Shown here: in pieces, positions 25,383 through 33,840 of the stretch
Position numbering within the stretch: position 1 is the stretch's first letter
How the letters are laid out: every line of letters starts with the position of its first letter
Source: CAWDVH01 sp963805705
GTDB taxonomy: Bacteria > Actinomycetota > Actinomycetes > Streptosporangiales > Streptosporangiaceae
DNA: 64,000 nucleotides
NCBI GenBank assembly: GCA_963805705.1
Contig: CAWDVH010000004.1
Location: 1,178,001 to 1,242,000 of the forward strand
Direction: 5' to 3'
Made by a program: the position numbers and the translations under genes
Notes under the pieces: generated by a model
What the model saw: only the letters and a program-made list of their open reading frames with translations
The model's database searches: none
What the model was told of the DNA's origin: nothing

Positions 25383-26003
25383 TCAGAACCAGCGGATGTC
25401 GGGGTGGTCGTCGTGCCACAGCACCAGCACCACCTTGCCGACGATGCTCGAACCCGTGATCGGCCCCCAGTAGCGGCTGTCGCACGAGATTGCCCGGTTG
25501 TCGCCCAGCAGGTAGAACTCGCCGGGCGGCACCCGATAGGGGTGCTGGCTGCTCGCGTCGGGTATCGGCGGCCCGAGCGGGTCGTCGTGCGGCAGGTAGG
25601 GCTCGGCTAGCGGCCGGCCGTTCACGTAGATGCTGCCGCCCGCCGAGTAGATCGTCTGTCCCGGCAGCGCGATGACGCGCTTGACCAGATCGCCTTTCCT
25701 GGGTCCTGGGCAGTGGTCGAGCGGCGGGTGGCTGAACACCACGATGTCGCCCTCGCGTACGTCACGCCCGGTGAAGAACGCCTTCTGGACCAGGACCCGG
25801 TCGTACACGCCGAGCGTCGGCACCATGGACGATGAGGGGATCCAGAAGGTCTGGAACGCGAACGCCCGCACCAGGCCGGCCAGCAGCACCGCCACGAGGA
25901 TCATGATGGCCGCCTCAGCCAGCGCCCGCCTCCGCCGCCGGTGCTGCGGGCCGCCCGCGGGCGGGCCGGCGTCAGCCGGGCAGGCGTCAGCAGGACCGGC
26001 CAT
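25383..26003 (-). CDS. lepB: Signal peptidase I
   Basis: A 206-residue type I signal peptidase. A cytoplasmic basic stretch (HRRRRR) precedes one membrane anchor (about 29-50). Box B gives the catalytic Ser59 in PSSSM and box D the general-base Lys108 in DLVKRVIALPG; box E is LGDNRAISCDSRYWGPI. It cleaves signal peptides of secreted proteins outside the membrane. Actinobacteria often carry several lepB genes, usually near rplS; this copy instead ends an operon with a PadR regulator and a small membrane protein, overlapping the latter by 17 bases. This suggests an accessory, regulated peptidase. Confidence 0.9.
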   Translation of the reverse strand: MAGPADACPADAGPPAGGPQHRRRRRALAEAAIMILVAVLLAGLVRAFAFQTFWIPSSSMVPTLGVYDRVLVQKAFFTGRDVREGDIVVFSHPPLDHCPGPRKGDLVKRVIALPGQTIYSAGGSIYVNGRPLAEPYLPHDDPLGPPIPDASSQHPYRVPPGEFYLLGDNRAISCDSRYWGPITGSSIVGKVVLVLWHDDHPDIRWF

Positions 26004-26406
26004 GCCGGGCTTCCCAGATGGTCACCTGCGGGCGGATCATCGGCGGGATCACGCCAGGAACGGCCTCAGGCGGGCCGGACCGGCAATGCGCGCGTGCGCG
26101 CGCCTGGCTCGTGCTGGCCGCCCTGGCCGGCGCCGTCGAGGCCAGCAGCCCAGCCGAGACGCCCAGCGAACAAGCCGCGACCAGCAGCGCGCATGCCACC
26201 GTGCTCAGGCGCCGGCCGGGGCGCAGCGTGAGCCACTCCCGCGCTGCGCCGGCCAAGTAGCTCCCGGCGATCGAGCCCGCCGGGGCCCCGTCCCTGATGA
26301 GCAGCGCGGCCAGCTCGGCGGCCTCCTCGCCGTGCCGCTGACGCCAGCGGGCCGGGTAGCACCGCAGCACGGCCCCGACCAGCCGCGTAGCCCCTGGGCC
26401 ATCCAT
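25987..26406 (-). CDS. Small membrane protein encoded between padR and lepB
   Basis: A 139-residue protein with one clear membrane helix (about 68-92, STVACALLVAACSLGVSAGL). The N-terminal segment LRCYPARWRQRHGEEAAEL is the Tyr-Pro-x-x-Trp-Arg amphipathic motif often seen in membrane proteins coded next to PadR regulators. A Cys/Arg-rich C-terminus follows the helix, perhaps outside the cell. Its ATG overlaps the padR TGA by one base (TGATG) and its end overlaps lepB by 17 bases, so the three are translated together. Function unknown; it could be a substrate, partner or anchor for the adjacent signal peptidase. Confidence 0.6.
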   Translation of the reverse strand: MDGPGATRLVGAVLRCYPARWRQRHGEEAAELAALLIRDGAPAGSIAGSYLAGAAREWLTLRPGRRLSTVACALLVAACSLGVSAGLLASTAPARAASTSQARARAHCRSGPPEAVPGVIPPMIRPQVTIWEARHGRSC

Positions 26407-26750
26407 CAGATGCCGCCCAGCCGCAGCCGCAGCCGGCCGGCCGCGCTGACTCGCTCCAGCGAATCGAGGTGCACGCGCAGCGCCGCCACCCCCGGCGCGG
26501 TAATGCGGTAGGGGTGGCGCCGGTCGTCGGCGGGCAGCGACTCGATCAGGCCGAGCGGCTCGAGCCGGTCCAGCGCGCCGTAGAGCGTGCCGGGCCCGAG
26601 CTCGACGTCGGCGAGTTCCTTGATGTCCTGGATCAGCGCGTAGCCGTGCTTGGGTCCGTCGGCGAGGCTGATCAGGATCAGCACCGATGCCTCGCCGGCT
26701 CTCCGCAGCACGTCCTGCCCGGTCCTGCCGTCTCGCCTGTTCACGGCCAT
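26406..26750 (-). CDS. PadR family transcriptional regulator
   Basis: A 114-residue winged-helix regulator. The PadR motif is GEASVLILISLADGPKHGYA followed by LGPGTLYGALDRLEPLGLIE; a C-terminal helix (VAALRVHLDSLERVSA) serves dimerisation. PadR proteins usually repress their own operon and release DNA on binding small ligands. The ATG at 26750 is fixed by AGGAGGG four bases upstream; the longer frame to 26909 is rejected. It is the first gene of the padR-membrane protein-lepB operon. Confidence 0.88.
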   Translation of the reverse strand: MAVNRRDGRTGQDVLRRAGEASVLILISLADGPKHGYALIQDIKELADVELGPGTLYGALDRLEPLGLIESLPADDRRHPYRITAPGVAALRVHLDSLERVSAAGRLRLRLGGI

Positions 26751-26753
26751 CCG

Positions 26754-26800
26754 CCCTCCTAATACGTCGGCCAATATATCAGTCAACGTAGTAGTAGGGC
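26754..26800 (-). promoter_or_regulatory. Candidate promoter/operator of the padR-lepB operon
   Basis: This AT-rich stretch precedes the Shine-Dalgarno of padR. On the minus strand TTGACT lies at 26786-26781, followed by GATATATT. AGGAGGG (26760-26754) is the ribosome site. The exact -10 box and PadR half-sites are not clear. Confidence 0.35.
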
Positions 26801-26993
26801 CCAGGCGGTTGCGGAAACACCGGGCCGTACTGCAGGCGGGGAGCACGCGCCTGCCAACCGCTCGCGCGCGCGCACCCGCTCGAAACTCCGCGCAGCGGCC
26901 GTCGATCACGCTCTCAGCGGTGAGGCTGACGGCCCGGCCACGGCCCAGGGCGGAATGCCATGAGCCGCTGGCCTGGCCAGACGCGGTAGTCGG

Positions 26994-28418
26994 TCAGCAG
27001 TCGAAGTACAGCTCGAACTCGTGCGGGTGCGGGCGCAGCCGCAGCGGGTCGACCTCGCTGGTGCGCTTGTAGTCCACGTAAGTCGCGATCAGGTCCGGGG
27101 TGAAGACGCCGCCGTCGAGCAGGTACTCGTGGTCGGCCTCCAGGGTGTCGAGCACCTTCTCCAGCGAGCCGGGAACCTGCGCGATGGAGCTGGCCTCGTC
27201 GGGCGGCAGCTCGTACAGGTCCTTGTCCACCGGCTCCGGCGGCTCGATCTTGTTCCTGATTCCGTCGATGCCCGCCATGAGCATCGCCGAGAACGCCAGG
27301 TAGGGGTTGCACGAGGGGTCGGGCACCCGGAACTCCAGGCGCTTGGCCTTCGGGTTGGAGCCGGTGATCGGGATGCGCACGCAGGCCGAGCGGTTGCGCT
27401 GCGAGTAGACCAGGTTGACCGGCGCCTCGTAGCCCGGCACCAGCCGGTGGTAGGAGTTCATCGTCGGGTTGGTGAAGGCCAGCAGTGACGGCGCGTGCTT
27501 GAGCAGGCCGCCGACGTAGTAGCGGCCGAGATCCGACAGCCCGGCATAGCCGACCTCGTCGTAGAACAGCGGCGCGCCGTCCTTCCACAGGCTCTGATGG
27601 CAGTGCATGCCTGATCCGTTGTCACCGAATAGCGGCTTGGGCATGAATGTCACGGTCTTGCCCGCGGCCCTGGCCACGCTCTTGACGACGTACTTGTAGA
27701 CCATCAGCTTGTCGGCCATCGTCAGCATGGTGTCGAACTTGATGTCGATCTCCGCCTGGCCGGCCGTGCCGACCTCGTGGTGCTGCATCTCCACCGGGAT
27801 GCCGAAGTCGATCAGCGCGCGGACCATCTCCGACCGCAGGTCGGTGTAGTGGTCGGTCGGCGGGACCGGGAAGTACCCGCCCTTATAGCGGGGCTTGTAG
27901 CCGAGGTTGCCGCCCGCTTCCTCACGGCCGGTGTTCCACGCGCCCTCGATCGAGTCGATGTGGTAATAGCCCTCATTGGCCGCGGTCGAGAAGCGCGCCG
28001 AGTCGAAAATGTAGAACTCGGCCTCGGGCCCGAAGAACACGGTGTCCGCGATGCCGGTACCGCGCAGGTAGTCCTCGGCCTTGCGGGCGATGTTGCGGGG
28101 ATCGCGGCTGTAGGGCTCGCCGGTCAGCGGGTCATGCACGAAGAACGTCAGGTTCAGTGTCTTGTGCGCACGGAACGGGTCGAGCACGGCCGTGCTGGCG
28201 TCCGGCAGCAGCAGCATGTCCGACTCGTGAATCTGCTGGAAGCCGCGGATCGATGAGCCGTCGAACATCAGCCCGTCGGTGAAGATACTCTCGCCGAAGG
28301 CCTCCACGGGGACCGTGAAATGCTGCATCGTCCCCGGCAGGTCGCAAAACCTGACGTCGACGAACTGCACCCCCTCGGCCTCGATGAACCGCAGGACCTC
28401 GTCGCCGCTCTTGAACAT
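26994..28418 (-). CDS. glnA: Glutamine synthetase type I (GSI-beta)
   Basis: A 474-residue enzyme that makes glutamine from glutamate, ammonia and ATP. GSI signatures are FDGSSIRGFQQIHESDM near residue 52, metal-site FFGPEAEFYIFD, KPLFGDNGSGMHCHQS, and NRSACVRIP. The adenylylation site is intact: Tyr402 in LYELPPDE, matching E. coli Tyr397, so GlnE in this window can modify it. The 25-residue extra loop of the beta subtype is present. AAGGAG lies 4-5 bases before the ATG. Transcription is likely driven from a region with four GlnR half-sites about 105-140 bases upstream. Confidence 0.97.
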   Translation of the reverse strand: MFKSGDEVLRFIEAEGVQFVDVRFCDLPGTMQHFTVPVEAFGESIFTDGLMFDGSSIRGFQQIHESDMLLLPDASTAVLDPFRAHKTLNLTFFVHDPLTGEPYSRDPRNIARKAEDYLRGTGIADTVFFGPEAEFYIFDSARFSTAANEGYYHIDSIEGAWNTGREEAGGNLGYKPRYKGGYFPVPPTDHYTDLRSEMVRALIDFGIPVEMQHHEVGTAGQAEIDIKFDTMLTMADKLMVYKYVVKSVARAAGKTVTFMPKPLFGDNGSGMHCHQSLWKDGAPLFYDEVGYAGLSDLGRYYVGGLLKHAPSLLAFTNPTMNSYHRLVPGYEAPVNLVYSQRNRSACVRIPITGSNPKAKRLEFRVPDPSCNPYLAFSAMLMAGIDGIRNKIEPPEPVDKDLYELPPDEASSIAQVPGSLEKVLDTLEADHEYLLDGGVFTPDLIATYVDYKRTSEVDPLRLRPHPHEFELYFDC

Positions 28419-28521
28419 CCGCTCTCCTTCGTGACCCCTTGACGCTGTGACCCCTCGTCGGCGCCGCCTTCCGCCGCCCTCATCCGGCTATCCGGCGCCG
28501 CTGCGATCGTAGCGGCCCGCG

Positions 28522-28559
28522 GTTTCCGCTCCGTGTCTCTTATGTTTCGCCCGTGTTAC
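28522..28559 (-). promoter_or_regulatory. GlnR binding box upstream of glnA
   Basis: On the minus strand four half-sites stand exactly 11 bases apart: GTAAC-n6-GAAAC-n6-GACAC-n6-GAAAC. This is the known actinobacterial GlnR pattern gTnAC-n6-GaAAC, present as two tandem a/b boxes. GlnR is the OmpR-type nitrogen regulator of Streptomyces and relatives. The gene for GlnR itself is not in the window. Confidence 0.85.
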
Positions 28560-28644
28560 GCCGCGGGGGCCTAAAAGACAAGCACTGCCAAACGGCCCGT
28601 ACCCGCTGGTCACGCCCGGCCGGTCAGCCCGGTACCGTGAGTCT

Positions 28645-29121
28645 GTGACTGACCGACATGCGGCTGGATCGCGGCGGGCCGGCCGGACCGCATCGAGCCA
28701 GAAGGCGCCCGGTCCCTCCGGGCCGGGCGACCCCGGCCCGGCGGATTCCTATCCCGGCCGGCGTTTCGGCCTGCCCGAGGAAGGCAAGCGGTCAGTGGCC
28801 GGCATCGGCAGGCGGCTCGGCGCGCTGCTGATCGACTGGCTGCTGTGCACGGCCATCGCCCTGTCCGTATTCCATGATCAGCGATGGACCATCGTCATCT
28901 TCGCCGCTGAGGTCTACCTGCTGACGGCCACGACCGGGTTCACCATCGGCAAGCGGCTGCTGGGCGTGCGGGTCGCGCGGCTGGACGGCCGGCCAGTCGG
29001 GTTCATCTGGGCCCTGGTGCGCGTGGTGCTGCTGCTCGCCGTGATCCCGCCGCTGATCTTCGACAAGGACCTGCGCGGACTGCATGACCGGGCCGCCAGG
29101 ACGGTCGTCATCCGGGTCTGA
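28645..29121 (+). CDS. RDD family membrane protein
   Basis: A 158-residue protein. After a 50-residue hydrophilic, Pro/Gly-rich tail, the RDD domain starts with GIGRRLGALLIDWLLC, has TTGFTIGKRLLGVRV in the middle and ends LRGLHDRAARTVVI. Two to three membrane helices are predicted. RDD proteins are poorly known; some act in ion exchange. Its place between glnA and the DUF4191 gene is the usual actinobacterial order. TACCGT lies 6 bases before the GTG, suggesting a leaderless mRNA. Confidence 0.85.
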   Translation: MTDRHAAGSRRAGRTASSQKAPGPSGPGDPGPADSYPGRRFGLPEEGKRSVAGIGRRLGALLIDWLLCTAIALSVFHDQRWTIVIFAAEVYLLTATTGFTIGKRLLGVRVARLDGRPVGFIWALVRVVLLLAVIPPLIFDKDLRGLHDRAARTVVIRV

Positions 29122-29163
29122 CGGTCACGGCCGCTGGCGCACAGCGCAGCTGCGCCCGGCCCG

Positions 29164-29883
29164 CTAGCGCGTCTTCGGCCGCGGTGCCTTCGGCATCCGG
29201 CCCGCCCTGGGTATCGGTCCCTTGGGCATCTGCATCGACTGCGGCAGCGCCTTGAGCCGGTAGTTGAGGTCGACGACGGCCGGTCCCTTGAGGTTGCGGG
29301 GGAGCTTCATGATGTGCCGCTGGAGCTTGCGGATCGATAGCTGGCCGGGCTCATCGCCCACCTGGAGGTCGTAGATCGGCACGTCGTGGGCGACCCTGGC
29401 GATCCGCTTCTTCTCCGCCGCGAGCATGCTCGGCAGCCGGTTGGGCGAGCCCTCGCCGACCAGGATCACGCCTGGCCTGCCGACGGCACGGTGCACGACG
29501 TCCATGTTCCGGTTGGCGGAGATGGCGGGAGTGACCGTCCAGCCTCCGCGCATGGACTGCAGGATGGCCGCCGCCGCGCCCGGCTGGCCGGCGATCGTCG
29601 CGTACTGCGCAGACTGGGCGAACCTGCCGAACAGGACCATCGCGACCGTCAGGCCGAGCAGGATCCCGAGCGGGATGAGGAACGGCAGCGTCCCGGTGAG
29701 CAGGCCCACGACCACGGCGACCACGACAATCCCGAGCCCGGCCGCGGCCACGATCGGCAGCGCCTTCGGGTTGGACTTGCGCAGGATGCCAGCGACCATG
29801 CCGATCTGCTTGAACCGGCCTGGGGTTGCGGCGTCAGCCGCGGCTTTCTTCTTGTCGGCCGCGCTGCCGGACTTGTTCACCAT
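29164..29883 (-). CDS. DUF4191 family membrane protein
   Basis: A 239-residue protein with a Lys/Ala-rich start, two adjacent membrane helices (about 44-62 and 66-84) and a cytoplasmic domain containing GRPGVILVGEGSPNRLPSML and the Lys/Pro-rich end KGPIPRAGRMPKAPRPKTR. DUF4191 is an actinobacterial family regularly coded next to lipA, as here, 102 bases from its stop. Function unknown. TATCCT (29896-29891 on the minus strand) is 7 bases before the ATG, pointing to its own leaderless promoter. Confidence 0.85.
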   Translation of the reverse strand: MVNKSGSAADKKKAAADAATPGRFKQIGMVAGILRKSNPKALPIVAAAGLGIVVVAVVVGLLTGTLPFLIPLGILLGLTVAMVLFGRFAQSAQYATIAGQPGAAAAILQSMRGGWTVTPAISANRNMDVVHRAVGRPGVILVGEGSPNRLPSMLAAEKKRIARVAHDVPIYDLQVGDEPGQLSIRKLQRHIMKLPRNLKGPAVVDLNYRLKALPQSMQMPKGPIPRAGRMPKAPRPKTR

Positions 29884-29985
29884 GCAGGTGAGGATACGAG
29901 CACGGGGGCCCCGGCGCGAACGCGCCCCGTCCGGGCGGCCGAGGCCATGCCGTCGGGCCTGCGGCCCGGGCGTCCCGGCGTCGGC

Positions 29986-30936
29986 TCAGGCGCTCCCGGC
30001 CGGCGGCGGCGCAGCCGCCCGGCGCTGCGTCGCCTGCTGGTACAGCCGGCCGGCGCGGTAGGACGAGCGGACCAGCGGCCCGGCCATCACCCCCGCGAAC
30101 CCCAGCCCGAGCGCCTCCTCGCCGAGTTCGTCGAACTCCTCCGGCGGCACCCACCGCTCGATCGGGTGGTGCCGCACCGAGGGCCGCAGGTACTGGGTGA
30201 TGGTGAGCAGGTCGCACCCCGCGGCGCGCAGGTCCGACATGGCCGCGCTGACCTCGTGCCGCTCCTCGCCCATGCCGAGAATCAGGTTGGACTTGGTGAT
30301 CAGTCCGTCGGCACGGGCCCGGCTGAGCACCTCCAGCGACCGGTCATACCGGAAGCCGGGCCGGATCCGCTTGAAGATCCTCGGCACCGTCTCGATGTTG
30401 TGCGCGAGCACTTCGGGGCGGGCCGAGAAGACCTCCGCCAGCTGCGCCGGCTCGGCGTTGAAGTCGGGGATCAGCAGCTCGACCCCGCAGCCCGGCACGG
30501 CCTGGTGGATCTGGACGCAGGTCTGCCCGTACAGCCACGCCCCGCCGTCGGCCAGGTCGTCGCGGGCCACGCCGGTCACCGTCGCGTAGCGCAGGCCCAT
30601 CGTGGCCACGGACTCCGCCACCCGGCGCGGCTCATCGGTATCGAGCGGGGCCGGCTTGCCGGTGGCGATCTGGCAGAAGTCGCAGCGCCTGGTGCACTGG
30701 TCGCCCCCGATCAGGAAGGTGGCCTCACGGTCCTCCCAGCATTCGAAGATGTTCGGGCAGCCCGCTTCCTCGCAGACCGTGTGCAGGCCCTCGCTCCGGA
30801 CGAGCTGCTTGAGCGCGGTGTACTCGGGGCCGGTGCGCAGCCGGGTCTTGATCCACGGCGGCTTGCGCTCGATGGGAGTCTGGCTGTTGCGCGCCTCAAG
30901 GCGCAGCAGGCGGCGTTCTCCGGGGGCGAGTACCAC
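29986..30936 (-). CDS. lipA: Lipoyl synthase
   Basis: A 316-residue radical SAM enzyme that inserts two sulfurs into octanoyl groups on carrier domains. The N-terminal auxiliary cluster motif is CEEAGCPNIFEC; the radical SAM cluster motif is CTRRCDFC. The C-terminal RSSYRA gives the conserved Ser cluster ligand. The GTG at 30936 is chosen because relatives start just before RLEARNSQTPIERKPPW and because it follows the MFS stop by 4 bases; a longer frame is low complexity. With LipB it provides lipoate for the SucB E2 coded 7 kb away. Confidence 0.95.
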   Translation of the reverse strand: MVLAPGERRLLRLEARNSQTPIERKPPWIKTRLRTGPEYTALKQLVRSEGLHTVCEEAGCPNIFECWEDREATFLIGGDQCTRRCDFCQIATGKPAPLDTDEPRRVAESVATMGLRYATVTGVARDDLADGGAWLYGQTCVQIHQAVPGCGVELLIPDFNAEPAQLAEVFSARPEVLAHNIETVPRIFKRIRPGFRYDRSLEVLSRARADGLITKSNLILGMGEERHEVSAAMSDLRAAGCDLLTITQYLRPSVRHHPIERWVPPEEFDELGEEALGLGFAGVMAGPLVRSSYRAGRLYQQATQRRAAAPPPAGSA

Positions 30937-30940
30937 GTCT

Positions 30941-32236
30941 CTAGGGTACTTCCGGGTCGCCGTGGCCGGCGCCGCGCACGCCCCGCCGGCCCGCGTCACC
31001 ACGGCCCGCGTCCTGGCGGCCCGTGTCCCGGCGGCCCGCGAGGAGGCGCAAGCCGTAGATCACGCAGCCGGCGACGCCGGCCGCGCAGCCGCCCGTGCCC
31101 GCGACCAGCAGCACGCCGCGGGCTCCGAGCAGGGCCAGCAGGCCGGCTGCGGCGGCCATCCCGATCGACGCCGCGCCGAACAGGACCCCTGAGTACAGCG
31201 CAAATACCCGGCCCGCCACCGCCTCGGGGGCCCGGTGATTGAGGAAGCTGCGGGTGGCGACCGTCTCCAGGCCATTGGCCAGCCCGCCAAAGCCATAGGC
31301 GGCGGCCGCCTGCCAGAGCACGGCGGCGGTGCCGGCCAGCACCAGGCCTGCTCCCGTCGCCACCGTGCCCGCCAGCGCGGCCACGACCAGCCAGCGCACG
31401 GGCAGGCGGCCGCCGCCCAGCGTGCCGATCACCATGCCGGCCGTCCACCCGGCGACCAGCAGGGAATAGCCGCGGGGTCCCGCGCTCAGCACGTGCTCGG
31501 CGAAGACCACCTCGGCGACCACGGCCATGTTCGCGAACCCGACCATCACCCCGACGATCAGGACCAGCAGCCCGGCGGTGGAGTCGCCGCGCAGGAAGCT
31601 GAACCCGGCCCGCATCTGCCCGCTCAGCGATGAGCCGCCCGCGGCGACGCCGGCCGGGCGGGAGCGCGGCGCCAGCCGGAGGGCGGACAGGCCCAGCGCG
31701 CCGAGCACGTAGAGCAGCGCGTCCGCGGCCAGGGCCACGCCGGAGCCGCCAGCGGTGATGAGCAGGCCCGCCAGCAGCGGCCCGAGCGTGAAGCCGCCCC
31801 AGGTAGCCGCCTGCAGGTAGCTGTTCGCCCTGGTCACCCGGTCCGGGGCGGCCAGCCGGGGCACCATGGCGCCCAGGCCCGGCTGCAGCAGGGCGGCGCA
31901 CACGCCGAATCCGACGGCCAGCGCGAGGGTGGCCTGGACTCCTGTGGCCAGGGTCAGGCCCAGCGCGATGAGCGCCTCCGCCACGGCCGCTGCCACCAGC
32001 ACGGGCCTGGTCGGGAACCGGTCGAGCACCACCCCGGCCAGCGGGGCCAGCGCGCTGATCGGCACGCATACGGCCAGGAATACCGCGGCCACGGCCCAGG
32101 AGGCATGCGAGCTCTGATACACCCGGTTAGCCAGGGCGATCATGGCCAGGCCGTCGCCGGCGGAGATCGCCACCTGCAGCGCGATCGCGAGCGGCAGCAT
32201 CAGGCCCCGGCGGTCCGGCCGCAGCGGTCCGGCCAC
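30941..32236 (-). CDS. MFS transporter
   Basis: A 431-residue permease with about twelve helices, of the MFS_3 / enterobactin-exporter-like group. The loop motif LDRFPTRPVLVAAA (about 70-83) matches the conserved D-R-x-x-R-R/K region; ANSYLQAATWGGFTLGP is the helix-5 signature. The C-terminus ends in an Arg/Asp/Gly tail with repeated RRDTGRQDAGRGDAG units. It lies directly upstream of lipA, 4 bases between stop and start, so both may share a transcript; transport of a lipoate-related compound is possible but unproved. The start is a GTG. Confidence 0.83.
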   Translation of the reverse strand: MAGPLRPDRRGLMLPLAIALQVAISAGDGLAMIALANRVYQSSHASWAVAAVFLAVCVPISALAPLAGVVLDRFPTRPVLVAAAVAEALIALGLTLATGVQATLALAVGFGVCAALLQPGLGAMVPRLAAPDRVTRANSYLQAATWGGFTLGPLLAGLLITAGGSGVALAADALLYVLGALGLSALRLAPRSRPAGVAAGGSSLSGQMRAGFSFLRGDSTAGLLVLIVGVMVGFANMAVVAEVVFAEHVLSAGPRGYSLLVAGWTAGMVIGTLGGGRLPVRWLVVAALAGTVATGAGLVLAGTAAVLWQAAAAYGFGGLANGLETVATRSFLNHRAPEAVAGRVFALYSGVLFGAASIGMAAAAGLLALLGARGVLLVAGTGGCAAGVAGCVIYGLRLLAGRRDTGRQDAGRGDAGRRGVRGAGHGDPEVP

Positions 32237-32242
32237 CGGTGC

Positions 32243-32317
32243 CGGCTGCTCTGGCGTCGGCTGCTCTGGCGTCGGCTGCTATGGCGTCGGCTGGCAGGGT
32301 CCCGGCTGGCAGGGTCC
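32243..32317. repeat. Five 15-bp tandem repeats in the MFS-hisS intergenic region
   Basis: Five contiguous 15-base units: CGGCTGCTCTGGCGT twice, a one-base variant, then CGGCTGGCAGGGTCC twice. Two unit types therefore occur in one array. It lies just upstream of the MFS start and about 190 bases before hisS. An open frame runs through it into hisS, but the family start lies well after it. Confidence 0.85.
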
Positions 32318-32505
32318 CGGTCGGCACGGCGCCGGGGGACACATCAGGCAGGTATGTCTCAGACAAGAGGCTCCTCTGGTTACAGACTGTCCCAACCGCG
32401 GCCAGGGCGCCGTTAGTCCATGACAATGGCCCCGCCACCAGCGGTTACGGCATCGTCACCCGCATACCGCGGGCCGATGTGACGCGAGAGGCCGAATCCG
32501 GGAAC

Positions 32506-33840
32506 ATGGAGCGCATGCCAACGCAGTTTGACCCCCCATCGGGAACCCGCGATTTCCTGGCCGCCGAGTTCGAGACGCGCGAGCGCGCGTTCGCGACGAT
32601 CCGCGCCGTCTTCTCGCGCTACGGGTTCGAGCCCTTGCAGACGCCCGCGTACGAGCGGCTGGACGTGCTGCTCGGCAAGTACGGCGACGAAGGCGAGAAG
32701 CTCGTCTTCAAGATCCTGCGCCGGGGGGAGCATGAGGCCTCGGGCGAGGCGGACCTGGCCCTGCGCTACGACCTCACCGTTCCGCTGGCCAGGGTAGCGG
32801 CCGCCTACGGAAGCCAGCTGCCCTCGCCCTACAAGCGCTACGCCATGGCGCCGGTATGGCGCGCGGACCGGCCAGGCAAGGGCCGGTACCGGGAGTTCGT
32901 GCAGTGCGATCTGGACACCCTGGGCTCCTCCTCGGAGCTGGCTGATGCCGAGGTTATCCTCGCGGTGCACGATGTGCTCAGTGAGCTGGGGATCACCGGC
33001 TTCCGGATCCAGCTGAACTCCCGCCTGGTCCTGGCCGGGCTGCTGGAGGCCTTCGGGGTGCCGGCGCCGCTCGGCCCGGGCGTGCTGATCACGCTGGACA
33101 AGCTCGACAAGCTGCGCCCGCAGGCCGTGACCGCCGAGCTTGAGGGGCGCGGCCTGGAAGCGGGGACGGCGTCCGAGCTGGTGCAGGCGCTCGCGGCACC
33201 CGACGCCGCCGAGCGGGTCAGGGCGGCGCTCAAGCCGGGCGAAACCGGATCGGCCGGGCTGGATCAGGTCGACGCGATCCTGGGCCTGGCCGGGGCGCAG
33301 CTGCCCGAGGGCCGGATAGCGTTCTCGCCGCGCCTGGTCCGCGGCCTGAGCTATTACACCGGCCCGATCTGGGAGGTGACCTCAGACGGCGTGCCCGGAT
33401 CGCTGGCGGGCGGCGGCCGCTATGACCACCTGATCGAGCAGCTCGGGGGGCCGGATGTGCCGGCCACCGGCGGCTCCCTGGGCATCGAGCGGATCCTGCT
33501 GGCGCTGCCGGACGCCGCGGATGCGCACCGGAGCCGTCTCGATGTCGCGGTCGCGGTCATGGGCGAGCCGTATATCAGCCAGTCGTTCGCCTTCGCCGCT
33601 GCGGCTCGGGCCGCGGGCCTGCGCGCCACCGTCTACCTGGGCTCTTCCGGCAAGCTCGGCAAGCAGCTCAAATGGGCCAGCGACCAGGGGGCCCGCTGGA
33701 GCCTGATCTACGGTCCGGCGGAGGACGAGGCGGGCACGGTCACGGTGCGGGACATGGTCAGCGGAGAGCAGACGGGGGTCCCGGTCGCCGAGCTCGGCGC
33801 CCATCTGGCCCGGGCCGCGGCCCGTGGTTCCGGCGCATGA
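32506..33840 (+). CDS. hisS: Histidyl-tRNA synthetase
   Basis: A 444-residue class II synthetase that charges tRNA-His. Motif 2 is PVWRADRPGKGRYREFVQCD, the His-binding loops are LVRGLSYYTGPIWEV and motif 3 is GSLGIERILLAL; the anticodon-binding domain is the C-terminal 95 residues. ATG 32506 or 32515 are both possible; homologues start near MPTQFDPPSGTRDF. Upstream lie the repeats and two small palindromes (TGTCTCAGACA at 32355-32365). The stop overlaps the Nudix start (ATGA). Confidence 0.95.
   Translation: MERMPTQFDPPSGTRDFLAAEFETRERAFATIRAVFSRYGFEPLQTPAYERLDVLLGKYGDEGEKLVFKILRRGEHEASGEADLALRYDLTVPLARVAAAYGSQLPSPYKRYAMAPVWRADRPGKGRYREFVQCDLDTLGSSSELADAEVILAVHDVLSELGITGFRIQLNSRLVLAGLLEAFGVPAPLGPGVLITLDKLDKLRPQAVTAELEGRGLEAGTASELVQALAAPDAAERVRAALKPGETGSAGLDQVDAILGLAGAQLPEGRIAFSPRLVRGLSYYTGPIWEVTSDGVPGSLAGGGRYDHLIEQLGGPDVPATGGSLGIERILLALPDAADAHRSRLDVAVAVMGEPYISQSFAFAAAARAAGLRATVYLGSSGKLGKQLKWASDQGARWSLIYGPAEDEAGTVTVRDMVSGEQTGVPVAELGAHLARAAARGSGA

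Noticed and set aside
32239..32505. N-terminal extension of hisS through the 15-base repeats
   Set aside because: HisS proteins begin at MPTQF/MERMPTQF; the upstream Ala-rich sequence encodes no domain and has no ribosome site.
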